A stretch of DNA of 42,828 bases from Claveliimonas acetigenes (GCF_025567385.1 NZ_JAOQJU010000029.1:1-42828); one strand, 5' to 3'; positions 8,082 through 17,335 are shown, numbered from the stretch's first letter. The notes: a model not told the origin generated them from the letters alone. Made by a program: numbers and translations.

Positions 8082-9076
8082 AAGTATTTTGTGGTTATGT
8101 AAAGAAGGAACGATGGCATATTGGGACATATCTGGGATTTATGGGAATATTCGTAATTATTTTTTCCCTTTATGGCGTAAAGACAGAGGCACTTTCCTAT
8201 GCCGTTTTTCTGTCGACTCTATGGCTGCTGTTTTTCTGGACGATGGATTTTATGAGATATCGAAAGAAGCATAAAGAGCTTCTGGAGTTAGAAGGGAAGA
8301 CGAAGACACAGTGGGAGATGCTTCCCGAACCGGAAAATTTGGTGGAAGAAGATTATCAGTGGATGGTGAGAGAACTCCTCGACACGATAAATGAGCAGAA
8401 AACAGAATATCTGACGGAACAGCAGGATATGATGGATTATTACAGTCTGTGGGCGCATCAGATAAAAACACCAATCTCTGCGATGCGGATTCTCCTGCAG
8501 TCTCAGGAAGAATCACAGGATACGGAGTATACCAGGGCGCTGAAGGCTGAACTTTTTAAAATAGAACAATATGTGGATATGGTACTTACCTATCTTCGTA
8601 TGGATTCCATGTCCGCGGACATGGTATTTCAGTGGCACTCGCTGGAAGAACTGGCGAAGCAGGCGGTTCGTAAATATTCGCAATTGTTTATTCTGCAGAA
8701 GATAAAACTTGAAATTGACATAGATGACAGAAAAGTTTTGACAGATAAAAAATGGCTGGTGTTTGTAATTGGGCAGATATTATCGAATGCACTGAAATAT
8801 ACGAAACAAGGGAAGATTTCCATTTATACACAGAATCAGGCGTTGGTGATTGAAGATACCGGAATCGGGATTGAAGCAGAAGAACTGCCTCGCGTATTTG
8901 AACGTGGCTTTACAGGATATAATGGACGCAGAGATGGGAAATCAACAGGAATCGGGCTGTATCTGTGTAAGCGTGTGATGGATAAGCTTTCCCATGGTAT
9001 TGCTATTGATTCAGTGGCGGGGAAGGGGACGAAGGTATATCTGATTCTGGGACGAAAAGAAATGACAGTTGAATAA
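8078..9076 (+). CDS. Bce-type sensor histidine kinase
   Basis: A 332-residue kinase. Two membrane helices (about 15-33 and 38-57) are separated by only a few residues, so there is almost no extracellular sensor. This is the hallmark of intramembrane-sensing kinases that read transporter activity through BceAB. The HisKA segment has WAHQIKTP with His127. The ATPase domain (about 215-325) has N, G1 and G2 boxes (LSNALKYT, IEDTGIGI, STGIGLYL). The ATG overlaps the regulator stop as ATGA, indicating translational coupling. The stimulus is inferred to be a peptide antibiotic; the actual ligand cannot be read from sequence. Confidence 0.9.
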   Translation: MKVFCGYVKKERWHIGTYLGFMGIFVIIFSLYGVKTEALSYAVFLSTLWLLFFWTMDFMRYRKKHKELLELEGKTKTQWEMLPEPENLVEEDYQWMVRELLDTINEQKTEYLTEQQDMMDYYSLWAHQIKTPISAMRILLQSQEESQDTEYTRALKAELFKIEQYVDMVLTYLRMDSMSADMVFQWHSLEELAKQAVRKYSQLFILQKIKLEIDIDDRKVLTDKKWLVFVIGQILSNALKYTKQGKISIYTQNQALVIEDTGIGIEAEELPRVFERGFTGYNGRRDGKSTGIGLYLCKRVMDKLSHGIAIDSVAGKGTKVYLILGRKEMTVE

Positions 9077-9078
9077 TG

Positions 9079-9092
9079 TGACAAAAATGTAA
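9079..9092 (+). promoter_or_regulatory. BceR-like operator upstream of the ABC genes
   Basis: TGACA-AAAA-TGTAA fits the BceR-type inverted repeat TNACA-N4-TGTAA exactly. It lies in the kinase-transporter gap, where BceR-family regulators bind in Firmicutes. The same region also reads as three TGT-led hexamers at an 11-bp period (9077, 9088, 9099). A consensus TATAAT at 9137-9142 follows with no good -35, as expected of an activator-dependent promoter. Confidence 0.6.
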
Positions 9093-9136
9093 GGGAGATG
9101 TTAGCTGATTCGATGGAACGACATTTTCCTCTTCTA

Positions 9137-9142
9137 TATAAT
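9137..9142 (+). promoter_or_regulatory. -10 element of the transporter promoter
   Basis: Consensus TATAAT. The region 17-18 bp upstream (TGGAAC/ATGGAA) is a poor -35. The predicted start is about 9149, between the upstream in-frame start codons and the ATG at 9167. Confidence 0.5.
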
Positions 9143-9166
9143 AAGGATATCAATGAAGGAGGGAAA

Positions 9167-9937
9167 ATGATGAGTATATTGGAAGTAAAAAATGTGAAAA
9201 AAATATATACGACCCGTTTTGGAGGAAATCAGGTGGAGGCGCTCCGCAATGTTAATTTTTCGGTGGAGCCGAGAGAATATGTGGCGATTATGGGAGAATC
9301 GGGATCCGGGAAAACGACGCTTCTTAATATCCTGGCAGCCCTTGATAAACCTACAGAAGGAAAGGTATATCTGAAAGGCAATGATTTAAGTAAGATTAAA
9401 GAGAAGGAAATGGCGGCTTTCAGGAGGCAGAACCTGGGATTTGTGTTTCAGGACTTTAATCTTTTGGATACGTTTTCTATCCAGGATAATATCTTCCTTC
9501 CGCTGGTCCTTTCGGGAAAGAAATATGAGGAAATGCAGAAACGTATCTTACCGGTTGCGCAGAAGCTTGGAATTCAGGAAATCCTGCAAAAATTCCCCTA
9601 CGAGGTGTCAGGAGGGCAGAAGCAAAGGGCGGCAGTGGCAAGGGCGCTGATTACGAAGCCGCAATTGATCCTGGCGGATGAGCCGACGGGGGCTTTGGAT
9701 TCAAAGGCATCCGATGAGCTTTTGAATCTTTTTACCACAATTAATCAGGATGGACAGACTATTTTGATGGTAACCCATAGTGTGAAGGCGGCAAGTACAG
9801 CGAACAGAGTACTGTTTATCAAGGATGGCGAAGTGTTCCATCAACTGTACCGGGGAAATCTCACCAATGAACAGATGTACCAGCGGATTTCAGATACACT
9901 TACCGTCCTGATCGCAGGAGGTGAGGAACTTGAATAG
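9167..9937 (+). CDS. Bce-type ABC transporter ATP-binding protein
   Basis: A 256-residue ATPase of the MacB/BceA class. Visible motifs are Walker A GESGSGKTT, Q-loop FVFQDFN, signature VSGGQKQR, Walker B LILADEPTGALD and H-loop VTHS. Open codons extend upstream to 9098, but AAGGAGGG at 9156-9163 selects ATG 9167 or the adjacent ATG 9170, and the latter has slightly better spacing. It pairs with the permease that begins inside its last codons and should energise resistance to peptide antibiotics and signalling to the kinase. The 9077-9166 gap carries its own operator and -10, so the transporter pair can be induced separately from the regulator-kinase pair. Confidence 0.92.
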   Translation: MMSILEVKNVKKIYTTRFGGNQVEALRNVNFSVEPREYVAIMGESGSGKTTLLNILAALDKPTEGKVYLKGNDLSKIKEKEMAAFRRQNLGFVFQDFNLLDTFSIQDNIFLPLVLSGKKYEEMQKRILPVAQKLGIQEILQKFPYEVSGGQKQRAAVARALITKPQLILADEPTGALDSKASDELLNLFTTINQDGQTILMVTHSVKAASTANRVLFIKDGEVFHQLYRGNLTNEQMYQRISDTLTVLIAGGEELE

Positions 9938-11918
9938 CTCTATTTATATAAGACTTGCTTCCGCGAACATGAAAAATAATTGGAAGACTTATATTCCCTA
10001 TATTTTTACAGCAATCCTTACGGTTATGATGTATTACATTATGGATTCTCTTTCTCAGAATGGAAGTGTAAAAGAGGAAAATGTACAGCTGATTCTGAAC
10101 TATGCCTGCAGGATTATCGTAGTTTTCTCTGTGATTTTTCTGTTTTACACGAACAGCTTTCTGATTAAGCGCAGGAAAAAAGAAATTGGCGTTTACAATA
10201 TTCTGGGAATGGGGAAAAGGCATATTGCTAAAATGCTTACCATAGAGACTATATTTACTGCCATTGTAAGCGTAGCAGCAGGATTGGCTCTTGGAGTTGC
10301 ATTTAGTAAATTAATGTGGCTGGTGCTGCTTAGGATTCTGCATTATGATGTGGGAATGAATTTTGAGGTTTCAGCTGCAGCCATGGTTCGGACACTGGTT
10401 CTATTTGGCGTGATTTTTGCGATGACGTTGTGCTATAACCTGCTTCAGATCAGGCTTGCGAATCCGGTGGAGCTTCTGCGGGGGAGCAATCAGGGAGAGA
10501 AAGAACCGAAGACCAAATGGGTGTTGACCCTCTTTGGTATTTTGGCGTTGGGAATCGGTTATTATATTGCCTTGACAACGGAGTCGCCGATTGCAGCATT
10601 GGAAGCCTTCTTTTTGGCAGTCATCTGCGTAGTGCTGGGGACGTATGCCTTGTTCATAGCGGGAAGCATTGCGCTCCTGAAAATGCTGCGGAAAAATAAA
10701 AAATATTACTATAAAATGAAGCACTTTACGGCAATATCCGGTATGATTTACCGAATGAAGCAGAATGCAGTAGGCCTTGCTAACATCTGTATTTTAAGTA
10801 CGATGGTATTGGTAATGGTATCTACTACAGTATCTCTGTATGTGGGGATGGAGGATGTGCTGAAAACCAGGTTTCCTCATGAAATTGCTATCACCAAATA
10901 TAAGACAAATGCAGAGGATGAAGAGAGGATAAGAGAAATTGTCGTAGAAGAGACAGAAAAAAATGAAGTGGAGATAACGGATGAGTTGGAATATCACATT
11001 GCCGCCTTATCTGCAGTAAAGGAAGGAACACATTTTTTTCTGACTGATCAGGGAAGTTACGGAACCAAAAATGTGTGCGAATTTTACATGATTTTGCAGG
11101 AGGATTATAATCGGATGGAGAGTGACGATATGTCTCTGGCGCCAGATGAGGTAATTGTATATACGACAGAGAAAGCGCTGTATGGGAAGAATACCATCCA
11201 GATTGATGATCAGACTTATCGTGTGGCAAAAGAGCTTAAAAGTATGAAGCTGGAGCCTAAGAATGCATCCAGGATTGTAGAAGGATATTATGTGATTTTT
11301 GCTGATGAGGCTCCAATCCAGGCCTTTCTTCAAAGTGTCTCCGAGAACAGCAGCCTTCAGGAAGAATGGAAGCAGCGAAGTTACGCAATGCAGCATAAAT
11401 GGTCTTTTGATTTAAAAGGCAAAGAAAAGGATTGTACTGCTGCGACAGAGGGGATGCAGGGAAGAATTACGAATGAAATAGGAGACAGCGTATATGAAAG
11501 CCGTGAGATGAGCCGGGGAAGCTTCTACTCTCTGTATGGCAGTTTATTATTCATTGGAATTTACCTGGGATTTCTTTTCCTGATGGCGACGGTTCTGATT
11601 ATTTACTATAAGCAGATATCGGAGGGATATGACGACAAAGAGCGTTATCAGATTATGCAGAAGGTGGGAATGAGCAAACGGGAAGTCCGAAGTTCCATCC
11701 GAAGCCAGATACTTACTGTATTTTTCCTGCCCCTTGTAGTGGCAATTATTCATATCGCAGTAGCGTTTAAAGTTATTACGAAGCTGCTGGCTGTGTTGAA
11801 TCTGGTAAATGTGCCGTTGTTTTTGAGCTGTACTATTGCAACTGTGGTGGTGTTTGCGATATTTTATGGAATTGTATTCGGAATGACAGCAAAGGAATAT
11901 TATAGAATTGTCAATTAA
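9930..11918 (+). CDS. Bce-type ABC transporter permease (FtsX-like)
   Basis: A 662-residue permease with about ten membrane helices and one large extracytoplasmic domain (about residues 310-520) between helices 7 and 8, the arrangement specific to BceB proteins. FtsX-like folds lie at both ends (KRRKKEIGVYNILGMGKR; KVGMSKREV). The frame is open from GTG 9921, but that codon lies in the AGGAGGTG ribosome-binding site. TTG 9930 has 8-nt spacing, so the gene overlaps the ATPase gene by 8 nt. The extracellular domain is thought to bind the antibiotic or its lipid complex. Ligand specificity cannot be deduced. Confidence 0.92.
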   Translation: MNSSIYIRLASANMKNNWKTYIPYIFTAILTVMMYYIMDSLSQNGSVKEENVQLILNYACRIIVVFSVIFLFYTNSFLIKRRKKEIGVYNILGMGKRHIAKMLTIETIFTAIVSVAAGLALGVAFSKLMWLVLLRILHYDVGMNFEVSAAAMVRTLVLFGVIFAMTLCYNLLQIRLANPVELLRGSNQGEKEPKTKWVLTLFGILALGIGYYIALTTESPIAALEAFFLAVICVVLGTYALFIAGSIALLKMLRKNKKYYYKMKHFTAISGMIYRMKQNAVGLANICILSTMVLVMVSTTVSLYVGMEDVLKTRFPHEIAITKYKTNAEDEERIREIVVEETEKNEVEITDELEYHIAALSAVKEGTHFFLTDQGSYGTKNVCEFYMILQEDYNRMESDDMSLAPDEVIVYTTEKALYGKNTIQIDDQTYRVAKELKSMKLEPKNASRIVEGYYVIFADEAPIQAFLQSVSENSSLQEEWKQRSYAMQHKWSFDLKGKEKDCTAATEGMQGRITNEIGDSVYESREMSRGSFYSLYGSLLFIGIYLGFLFLMATVLIIYYKQISEGYDDKERYQIMQKVGMSKREVRSSIRSQILTVFFLPLVVAIIHIAVAFKVITKLLAVLNLVNVPLFLSCTIATVVVFAIFYGIVFGMTAKEYYRIVN

Positions 11919-11920
11919 TT

Positions 11921-11963
11921 AACGGGCAGAGTCGGAAAGTGTTGCTTTACGACTCTGCCCGTT
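11921..11963 (+). terminator. Hairpin after the ABC permease
   Basis: Fourteen paired bases (AACGGGCAGAGTCG with its complement ending at 11963), a G-A mismatch, four more pairs and a TGTTG loop. No U-tract follows, so it may be a weak or factor-assisted terminator. Its right arm overlaps the -35 of the cupin promoter. Confidence 0.55.
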
Positions 11964-11975
11964 ATCTGTTACAAT
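11946..11975 (+). promoter_or_regulatory. possible promoter for the cupin gene
   Basis: TTTACG (11946-11951), 18 bp, TACAAT (11970-11975) preceded by TG-T, an extended -10. Confidence 0.45.
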
Positions 11976-11999
11976 GAAATACAAAAGGAGGCGTATTTT

Positions 12000-12344
12000 A
12001 TGACAAAAGCGGGAGAAAGAGAAGTTGTTACAGTAGAACGTGTGAATGGAGGAGCAGGTTTTATTATGAAGGAAGCACTGCTTTTACCGGAAGAGCTGGG
12101 AGAACACTGCAAGATGTTCAGCCGTGTGACTCTGAAGCCGGGATGTGAGCTGGGACATCATGAGCATCACGGTGAGACAGAGACTTATTATATCCTTTCC
12201 GGTACGGGAATGTATGAAGATGATGGCAGGGCAGTTCCTGTAGAGGCCGGAGATGTAACATTCTGTAAGGATGGCTGCGGACATGGAATCAAGAATACCG
12301 GGAAAGAAGATCTGTCCTTTGTGGCATTGATTTTAAAGAAATAA
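12000..12344 (+). CDS. Small single-domain cupin protein
   Basis: A 114-residue protein starting at ATG 12000 behind AAAGGAGG. It is one cupin barrel: motif 1 is GHHEHHGETETYYILSG, giving His and Glu metal ligands, and motif 2 is GDVTFCKDGCGHGIKN with the second His. Such small cupins bind a metal ion and act as isomerases, dioxygenases or ligand binders; the sequence does not say which. The gene has its own promoter and stands between the Bce module and ppk with no operon partner. Confidence 0.8.
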   Translation: MTKAGEREVVTVERVNGGAGFIMKEALLLPEELGEHCKMFSRVTLKPGCELGHHEHHGETETYYILSGTGMYEDDGRAVPVEAGDVTFCKDGCGHGIKNTGKEDLSFVALILKK

Positions 12345-12349
12345 AGGAT

Positions 12350-12377
12350 ATAACATTTGCTTAACGTAATGTTTACA
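12350..12377 (+). promoter_or_regulatory. Pho-box-like array upstream of ppk
   Basis: Three hexamers, ATAACA (12350), TTAACG (12361) and TTTACA (12372), sit exactly 11 bp apart. Direct TTAACA-like repeats with 5-bp gaps are the PhoP binding pattern of Bacillus. The next positions on the grid, TGGGCT (12383) and TTGAGC (12394), are degenerate. Confidence 0.5.
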
Positions 12378-12407
12378 AAACATGGGCTTTCTTTTGAGCA
12401 TTGTTGG

Positions 12408-12416
12408 TGATAAAAT
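12408..12416 (+). promoter_or_regulatory. Extended -10 of the ppk promoter
   Basis: TG-A-TAAAAT with no recognisable -35 (CTTTCT at the 17-bp position), consistent with activation from the upstream array. The predicted start is about 12423. Confidence 0.5.
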
Positions 12417-12454
12417 GAAAGAAAAGATTTTTAAGCAAAAAGAGGAAACGGAAA

Positions 12455-14560
12455 ATGAAAGAAGAGATTTTGAATTACACACAAAACAGAGAATTATCCT
12501 GGCTGAAGTTTAACCAAAGAGTACTTGAAGAGGCGCAAGACCCCACGGTTCCGCTGTTGGAACGGATGAAATTTGTGGCGATTTTCACAAGTAATCTGGA
12601 TGAGTTTTTTATGATCCGTGTGGGAAGCCTTTTTGATATGGCGGCGACGGATGCAAAGACCAGGGACAGTCGTTCGGGTATGACGCCGAAGGAACAGCTT
12701 GAGAAAATATATGAGGCGGTAGCGCCGCTTTATAAGGAACGGGATAAGACTTATGCGGAGATTAAGAAGCAGCTCCATCCTTACGGTGTCTGTGGGCTGG
12801 ATTTTAAGGAGTTAGAGCAGGGTGAGAAGAAATATGTAAAGAAGTACTTTAAAGAAGAGATTCTTCCGATTCTGTCGCCGCAGATTGTGGATGCCAATCA
12901 TCCGTTTCCGCATTTAATTAATAAAGACATTTATGTGACTGCGAATCTGAAAGCTGATAATAAGAATATGCTTGGCATTATTCCGGTGCCGAAGTTTGTT
13001 TCAGATATTCTATATCTGCCGGGGCATGATATCCGCTATATCCGCATGGAAAAGGTGATTATGGAGTATATAGAGCTGGTATTCGAGCATTATGAAGTGT
13101 CTGATAAGAATTATATCTGTGTGACGCGGAATGCCGATATCACGCCGGATGATGAACTGTTGGAGATTAATGATGATTTCCGTTATCTGATGAAGCAGAG
13201 TCTGCATAAGCGCAAAAGGATGGCGGTGGTGCGTCTGGAGATTGCAGAGAAGCTAAGCCCGGAGACGGAGAAGTATTTCTGCACAAAGTTCAATATTAAG
13301 AAGGAGCAGATTTTCCGCACCAAGATGCCTATGAAGCTGGATTATATGTTTGCAATCAGCGGCAATCTTCCGGATGCAATGAAGCGGTCTCTGACCGATA
13401 AGCCATTTTCACCGCAGATATCCAGACATGTGCAGGATGGAAGTGTGATGCGTCAGATTAAGAAGAACGATATTATGCTGTTCTATCCATATGAGAGTAT
13501 GGAGCCGTTCCTGCAGTTGATTAAAGAGGCGGCTTCAGATCCAAGTGTCATGACGATTAAGATTACCATTTACCGACTGGCGAAGAAGGCACGTCTGGTG
13601 GAATACCTCTGTGCGGCGGCTGAGAACGGGAAGGAAGTTACGGTCTTAATTGAGCTGCGTGCCCGGTTTGACGAGCAGAATAATATTGACTGGTCTGAGC
13701 GCCTGGAGGAAGCGGGATGCCGTGTCATCTATGGCTTTGAAGGGTATAAGGTACATTCTAAGATCTGCCTGATTACTTATCGCAATAAGAATGAGATTCA
13801 ATATATTACGCAGATTGGTACAGGTAATTATAACGAGAAGACGGCGGCTATGTATACAGATCTGTCTTTGATGACGGCAAATAAGGAAATCGGCGCGGAT
13901 GCGTCGGAATTCTTTAAAAATATGTCCATCAGTAATTTGGATGGCGTTTATAAGCATCTGATTGTCTCACCTACAAGCTTAAAGCCTAAGGTACTGCATT
14001 TGATGGATGAAGAAATCAAAAAAGGACCTAACGGCCGCATTGTGATGAAAATGAATTCGGTGACAGACGTTGATTTTATTGAGAAGGTATCAGAAGCTTC
14101 CCGGGCGGGAGTGAAGATTGACTTGATTGTCCGGGGAATCTGTTGTATACTTCCGGGAGTAAAGGGGTATACGGATAATCTTTCTGTGACAAGTATCGTG
14201 GGACGCTATCTTGAGCATCCCAGGATTTTCAGCTTCGGTACGGGAGCGGGTCAGAAGATTTACATTGGCTCTGCGGACATGATGACACGCAATACGGAGA
14301 AACGTGTGGAGGTTGCATGTCCTATCCTGGATGAAAATGTTAAAAAGCAGGTCAACCATTATCTGGATGTTATGCTGGCGGATAATGTAAAGGCACGTGA
14401 ATTGCACAGTGACGGTGTGTACAGGAAGAAAGAGCAGAAAGAGCCGCTCATTAATTCTCAGGAGAGATTTATGAAAGAAGCGCTCTATGCGAGGAAGACC
14501 GTGACGGTAGAGAAAAGAACCTCCTTTGCAGAGCGCGTTATGCGCATCTTTAGGAAATAG
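12455..14560 (+). CDS. ppk1: Polyphosphate kinase 1
   Basis: A 701-residue enzyme of full family length. It reversibly moves the gamma phosphate of ATP onto polyphosphate. The N-terminal domain starts with YTQNRELSWLKFNQRVLEEA. The head domain and two phospholipase-D-like catalytic domains follow. The autophosphorylated His is His434 in KVHSKICLI; the second conserved His is His588 in LEHPRIFSFG. Conserved IGTGNYNEKTA and IGSADMMTRN are present. ATG 12455 follows AGAGGAAACGG. It is the first gene of a same-strand run reaching mgsA at 20108, with gaps or overlaps of at most about 55 nt. The Pho-box-like array in front suggests induction by phosphate starvation (inference). Confidence 0.96.
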   Translation: MKEEILNYTQNRELSWLKFNQRVLEEAQDPTVPLLERMKFVAIFTSNLDEFFMIRVGSLFDMAATDAKTRDSRSGMTPKEQLEKIYEAVAPLYKERDKTYAEIKKQLHPYGVCGLDFKELEQGEKKYVKKYFKEEILPILSPQIVDANHPFPHLINKDIYVTANLKADNKNMLGIIPVPKFVSDILYLPGHDIRYIRMEKVIMEYIELVFEHYEVSDKNYICVTRNADITPDDELLEINDDFRYLMKQSLHKRKRMAVVRLEIAEKLSPETEKYFCTKFNIKKEQIFRTKMPMKLDYMFAISGNLPDAMKRSLTDKPFSPQISRHVQDGSVMRQIKKNDIMLFYPYESMEPFLQLIKEAASDPSVMTIKITIYRLAKKARLVEYLCAAAENGKEVTVLIELRARFDEQNNIDWSERLEEAGCRVIYGFEGYKVHSKICLITYRNKNEIQYITQIGTGNYNEKTAAMYTDLSLMTANKEIGADASEFFKNMSISNLDGVYKHLIVSPTSLKPKVLHLMDEEIKKGPNGRIVMKMNSVTDVDFIEKVSEASRAGVKIDLIVRGICCILPGVKGYTDNLSVTSIVGRYLEHPRIFSFGTGAGQKIYIGSADMMTRNTEKRVEVACPILDENVKKQVNHYLDVMLADNVKARELHSDGVYRKKEQKEPLINSQERFMKEALYARKTVTVEKRTSFAERVMRIFRK

Positions 14561-14576
14561 GAGAACATAGAAGTTT

Positions 14577-16619
14577 ATGGGCAAGTCATTATATATTGCA
14601 GAGAAACCAAGTGTGGCACAGGAATTTGCCAAAGCGTTAAAGCTGTCCGGCAGAAGAAACGACGGATACATAGAGTCAGAGGATGCCATTGTGACATGGT
14701 GTGTGGGACATTTGGTGACGATGAGCTACCCGGAAGCTTATGATGAGAAATATAAGCGGTGGAGTCTTGCGACTCTGCCGTTTTTACCAAAGGAATTTAA
14801 ATATGAAGTAATTCCCGGAGTGGAGAAACAGTTTAAGATTGTATCGAGGCTTCTGAACCGAAAAGATGTAGAGACTATCTATGTCTGTACTGATTCCGGG
14901 CGGGAGGGAGAATATATTTACCGCTTAGTAGAGCAGATGGCAGGTGTGAAGGGGAAGAAGAGAAAAAGAGTGTGGATTGACTCTCAGACTGAGGAAGAAA
15001 TCCTGCGCGGTATCCGCGAGGCAAAGGATTTGTCAGAATATGATAACCTTTCTTCCTCCGCCTATCTTAGGGCGAAAGAAGATTATCTGATGGGAATTAA
15101 TTTTTCCAGGCTTCTGACACTGAAGTATGGAGACAGCATATCCAATTATCTAAAGAGTAAATATTCTGTGATATCCGTTGGAAGGGTCATGACCTGTGTG
15201 CTGGGAATGGTAGTGCGCAGAGAAAGAGAAATACGGGAGTTTGTAGAGACCCCCTTTTACCGGGTGGTGAATATAGTAGATGCCGGTGGACAGACTTTTG
15301 AGGGAGAATGGAAGGCGGTGAAGGGATCCCGTTATTTTCAGTCTTTTGATTTGTATAAGGAAAATGGGTTTAAAGAGAGAGAAAAGGCAGAGGAACTGGT
15401 TTCTTATTTGAAAGAAAAAACTCCTTTGCAGTGTGAAGTCCTTTCTATTGAGAAGAAAAAGGAAAAGAAAAATCCGCCTCTCTTATTCAATCTTGCGGAG
15501 CTTCAGAATGAATGTTCCAGGAGATTTAAAATCAGTCCGGATGAGACTTTGCAGATTGTGCAAGAGATGTACGAGAAAAAACTTGTGACTTATCCGAGAA
15601 CGGATGCTAGAGTTCTGTCTACGGCAGTGGCGAAGGAAATTCATAAGAATCTGAATGGTTTGATGAAGTATGAGACGTCAGTCCCTTATCTGAATGAAAT
15701 CGCGGCCATGGGAAGCCATAAGGGGCTGGCGAAGACGAGGTATGTGAATGATAAGCAGATTACCGACCATTATGCAATTATCCCGACAGGGCAGGGAATG
15801 AATGCTCTGAAAAGCCTGCCGTATACAGCAAGGCAGGTATATGATGTGATTGTGAGAAGATTTTTAAGTATTTTCTATCCGCCTGCAATATACCAGAAAG
15901 TGGCAATCATTACAAAGATGCGGGAAGAGCAGTTTTTTGCTAATTTCAAGGTTCTGGCAGAGGAAGGGTATCTGAAGGTGCTGGGAGTACCGAATCCGAA
16001 GAAGAATGCTTCGGTGCCTGATGAAAAACAACAGATGGAGGAAGGCCCGGCAGATACAGGGAATACGGATACTGCCTTTTTTGAAAGGATACAGTCCCTG
16101 AAGAAGGGGATGATACTTCCGGTGATGGGACTGAATATTAAGGAGGGGAAAACATCACCTCCGAAACGCTATAATTCAGGGTCTTTGATTCTTGCTATGG
16201 AGAATGCAGGGCAGCTTATTGAAGATGAAGAGCTGCGGGCACAGATAAAAGGAAGTGGAATTGGAACCAGTGCTACCCGGGGAGAGATTCTTAAGAAATT
16301 GTTTCATAATAAATATCTGGCGTTGAATAAGAAGACTCAGATTGTGACGCCGACCTTACAGGGAGAGATGATTTACGATGTGGTGGATCATTCGATTAAG
16401 TCTCTCCTGAACCCGGAGCTTACCGCAAGCTGGGAGAAGGGACTTACTTACGTGGCAGAGGGAGAGATTACGTCCGAGGAATACATGCAGAAATTGGAAC
16501 ATTTTATTCTTTCCCGAACCAATAGTGTGTTGGGAATGCATAATCAATATCAGCTGCAGAGTTGTTATGATAAGGCGGCGCAGTTTTATAAAAAAGGAAA
16601 TAAAGGAGAGAAGAAATGA
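14577..16619 (+). CDS. topB: DNA topoisomerase III (type IA)
   Basis: A 680-residue type IA topoisomerase that nicks and rejoins one DNA strand and decatenates replication intermediates. The N-terminal Toprim domain has LYIAEKPSVAQ (catalytic Glu9) and TDSGREGEYIYR. The catalytic tyrosine is Tyr339 in VTYPRTDAR, the linkage that forms the 5'-phosphotyrosine. GSGIGTSATRGEI is the conserved C-terminal-side motif. There are no C-terminal zinc fingers, as in TopB rather than TopA. It starts 16 nt after ppk. Its stop overlaps the next start (ATGA). TopB copies are common on mobile elements, but nothing around this one suggests transfer. Confidence 0.94.
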   Translation: MGKSLYIAEKPSVAQEFAKALKLSGRRNDGYIESEDAIVTWCVGHLVTMSYPEAYDEKYKRWSLATLPFLPKEFKYEVIPGVEKQFKIVSRLLNRKDVETIYVCTDSGREGEYIYRLVEQMAGVKGKKRKRVWIDSQTEEEILRGIREAKDLSEYDNLSSSAYLRAKEDYLMGINFSRLLTLKYGDSISNYLKSKYSVISVGRVMTCVLGMVVRREREIREFVETPFYRVVNIVDAGGQTFEGEWKAVKGSRYFQSFDLYKENGFKEREKAEELVSYLKEKTPLQCEVLSIEKKKEKKNPPLLFNLAELQNECSRRFKISPDETLQIVQEMYEKKLVTYPRTDARVLSTAVAKEIHKNLNGLMKYETSVPYLNEIAAMGSHKGLAKTRYVNDKQITDHYAIIPTGQGMNALKSLPYTARQVYDVIVRRFLSIFYPPAIYQKVAIITKMREEQFFANFKVLAEEGYLKVLGVPNPKKNASVPDEKQQMEEGPADTGNTDTAFFERIQSLKKGMILPVMGLNIKEGKTSPPKRYNSGSLILAMENAGQLIEDEELRAQIKGSGIGTSATRGEILKKLFHNKYLALNKKTQIVTPTLQGEMIYDVVDHSIKSLLNPELTASWEKGLTYVAEGEITSEEYMQKLEHFILSRTNSVLGMHNQYQLQSCYDKAAQFYKKGNKGEKK

Positions 16620-17281
16620 AGGAAATAACAGTGAAAGAAATGTATACGCTGGAAGAGACGATTGCAAAAGACATTTTTGATGGAGTGACCTATCCATGGG
16701 AAGTTCTTCCAAAAATCAGTGAATTTATCCTGAAGCTTGGTGAGACACTTCCGGAAGAAGAGTATGATAAGGTTGGGGATGATGTGTGGATAGCCAGGTC
16801 GGCGAATGTTTTTTCTTCTGCTTATATTAAAGGGCCTGCCATTATCGGGAAGAATGCTGAGATCAGACAGTGCGCGTTTATCCGTGGAAATGCAATTGTA
16901 GGAGAAGGGGCGGTTGTTGGTAATTCAACGGAGCTTAAGAATGTCATTTTGTTTAACAAGGTACAGGTTCCCCATTATAATTATGTGGGTGATTCTATTC
17001 TTGGATATAAGTCTCATATGGGAGCAGGTTCCATTACTTCTAACGTAAAATCTGACAAAACATTAGTTGTTGTAAAGACGCCGGAGGGAAATATAGAAAC
17101 GGGTCTTAAGAAGTTTGGTGCTATGCTTGGCGATGAAGTAGAAGTGGGATGTGGAACTATTTTGAATCCGGGAAGCGTAGTAGGGAGCCATACGAATATT
17201 TATCCGCTTTCTTCTGTGAGAGGCTTTGTTCCGTCAGGGAGTATTTATAAAAAGCAGGGAGAAGTTGTGGAGAAGCAGTAG
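16616..17281 (+). CDS. Left-handed beta-helix (GlmU-like) hexapeptide protein
   Basis: A 221-residue protein. Residues about 1-60 are a helical preface. From about 62 there are repeated [LIV]-G-x-x hexapeptides (VWIARSANVFSSAYI, AIIGKNAEIR, AIVGEGAVVGNSTELK, VEVGCGTILNPGSVVG), which build a left-handed beta-helix as in the acetyltransferase half of GlmU. It lacks the N-terminal uridylyltransferase fold, so it cannot be a complete GlmU. Annotations such as UDP-GlcNAc pyrophosphorylase-related are common for this type but unproven. An acyl- or acetyltransferase acting on a nucleotide sugar is the most likely role. The start ATG overlaps the topB stop by 4 nt and follows AAAGGAGAG. Confidence 0.8.
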   Translation: MKEITVKEMYTLEETIAKDIFDGVTYPWEVLPKISEFILKLGETLPEEEYDKVGDDVWIARSANVFSSAYIKGPAIIGKNAEIRQCAFIRGNAIVGEGAVVGNSTELKNVILFNKVQVPHYNYVGDSILGYKSHMGAGSITSNVKSDKTLVVVKTPEGNIETGLKKFGAMLGDEVEVGCGTILNPGSVVGSHTNIYPLSSVRGFVPSGSIYKKQGEVVEKQ

Positions 17282-17335
17282 ACTGTGCCAGAGCGGCAAC
17301 CGACAGCTTTGGGAAGAACTTTTGGAGGATTAATC

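Noticed and set aside
14577..16619. topB as a sign of an integrated mobile element
   Set aside because: No integrase, relaxase, conjugation or attachment-site features surround it, and it is embedded in a run of housekeeping-type genes.
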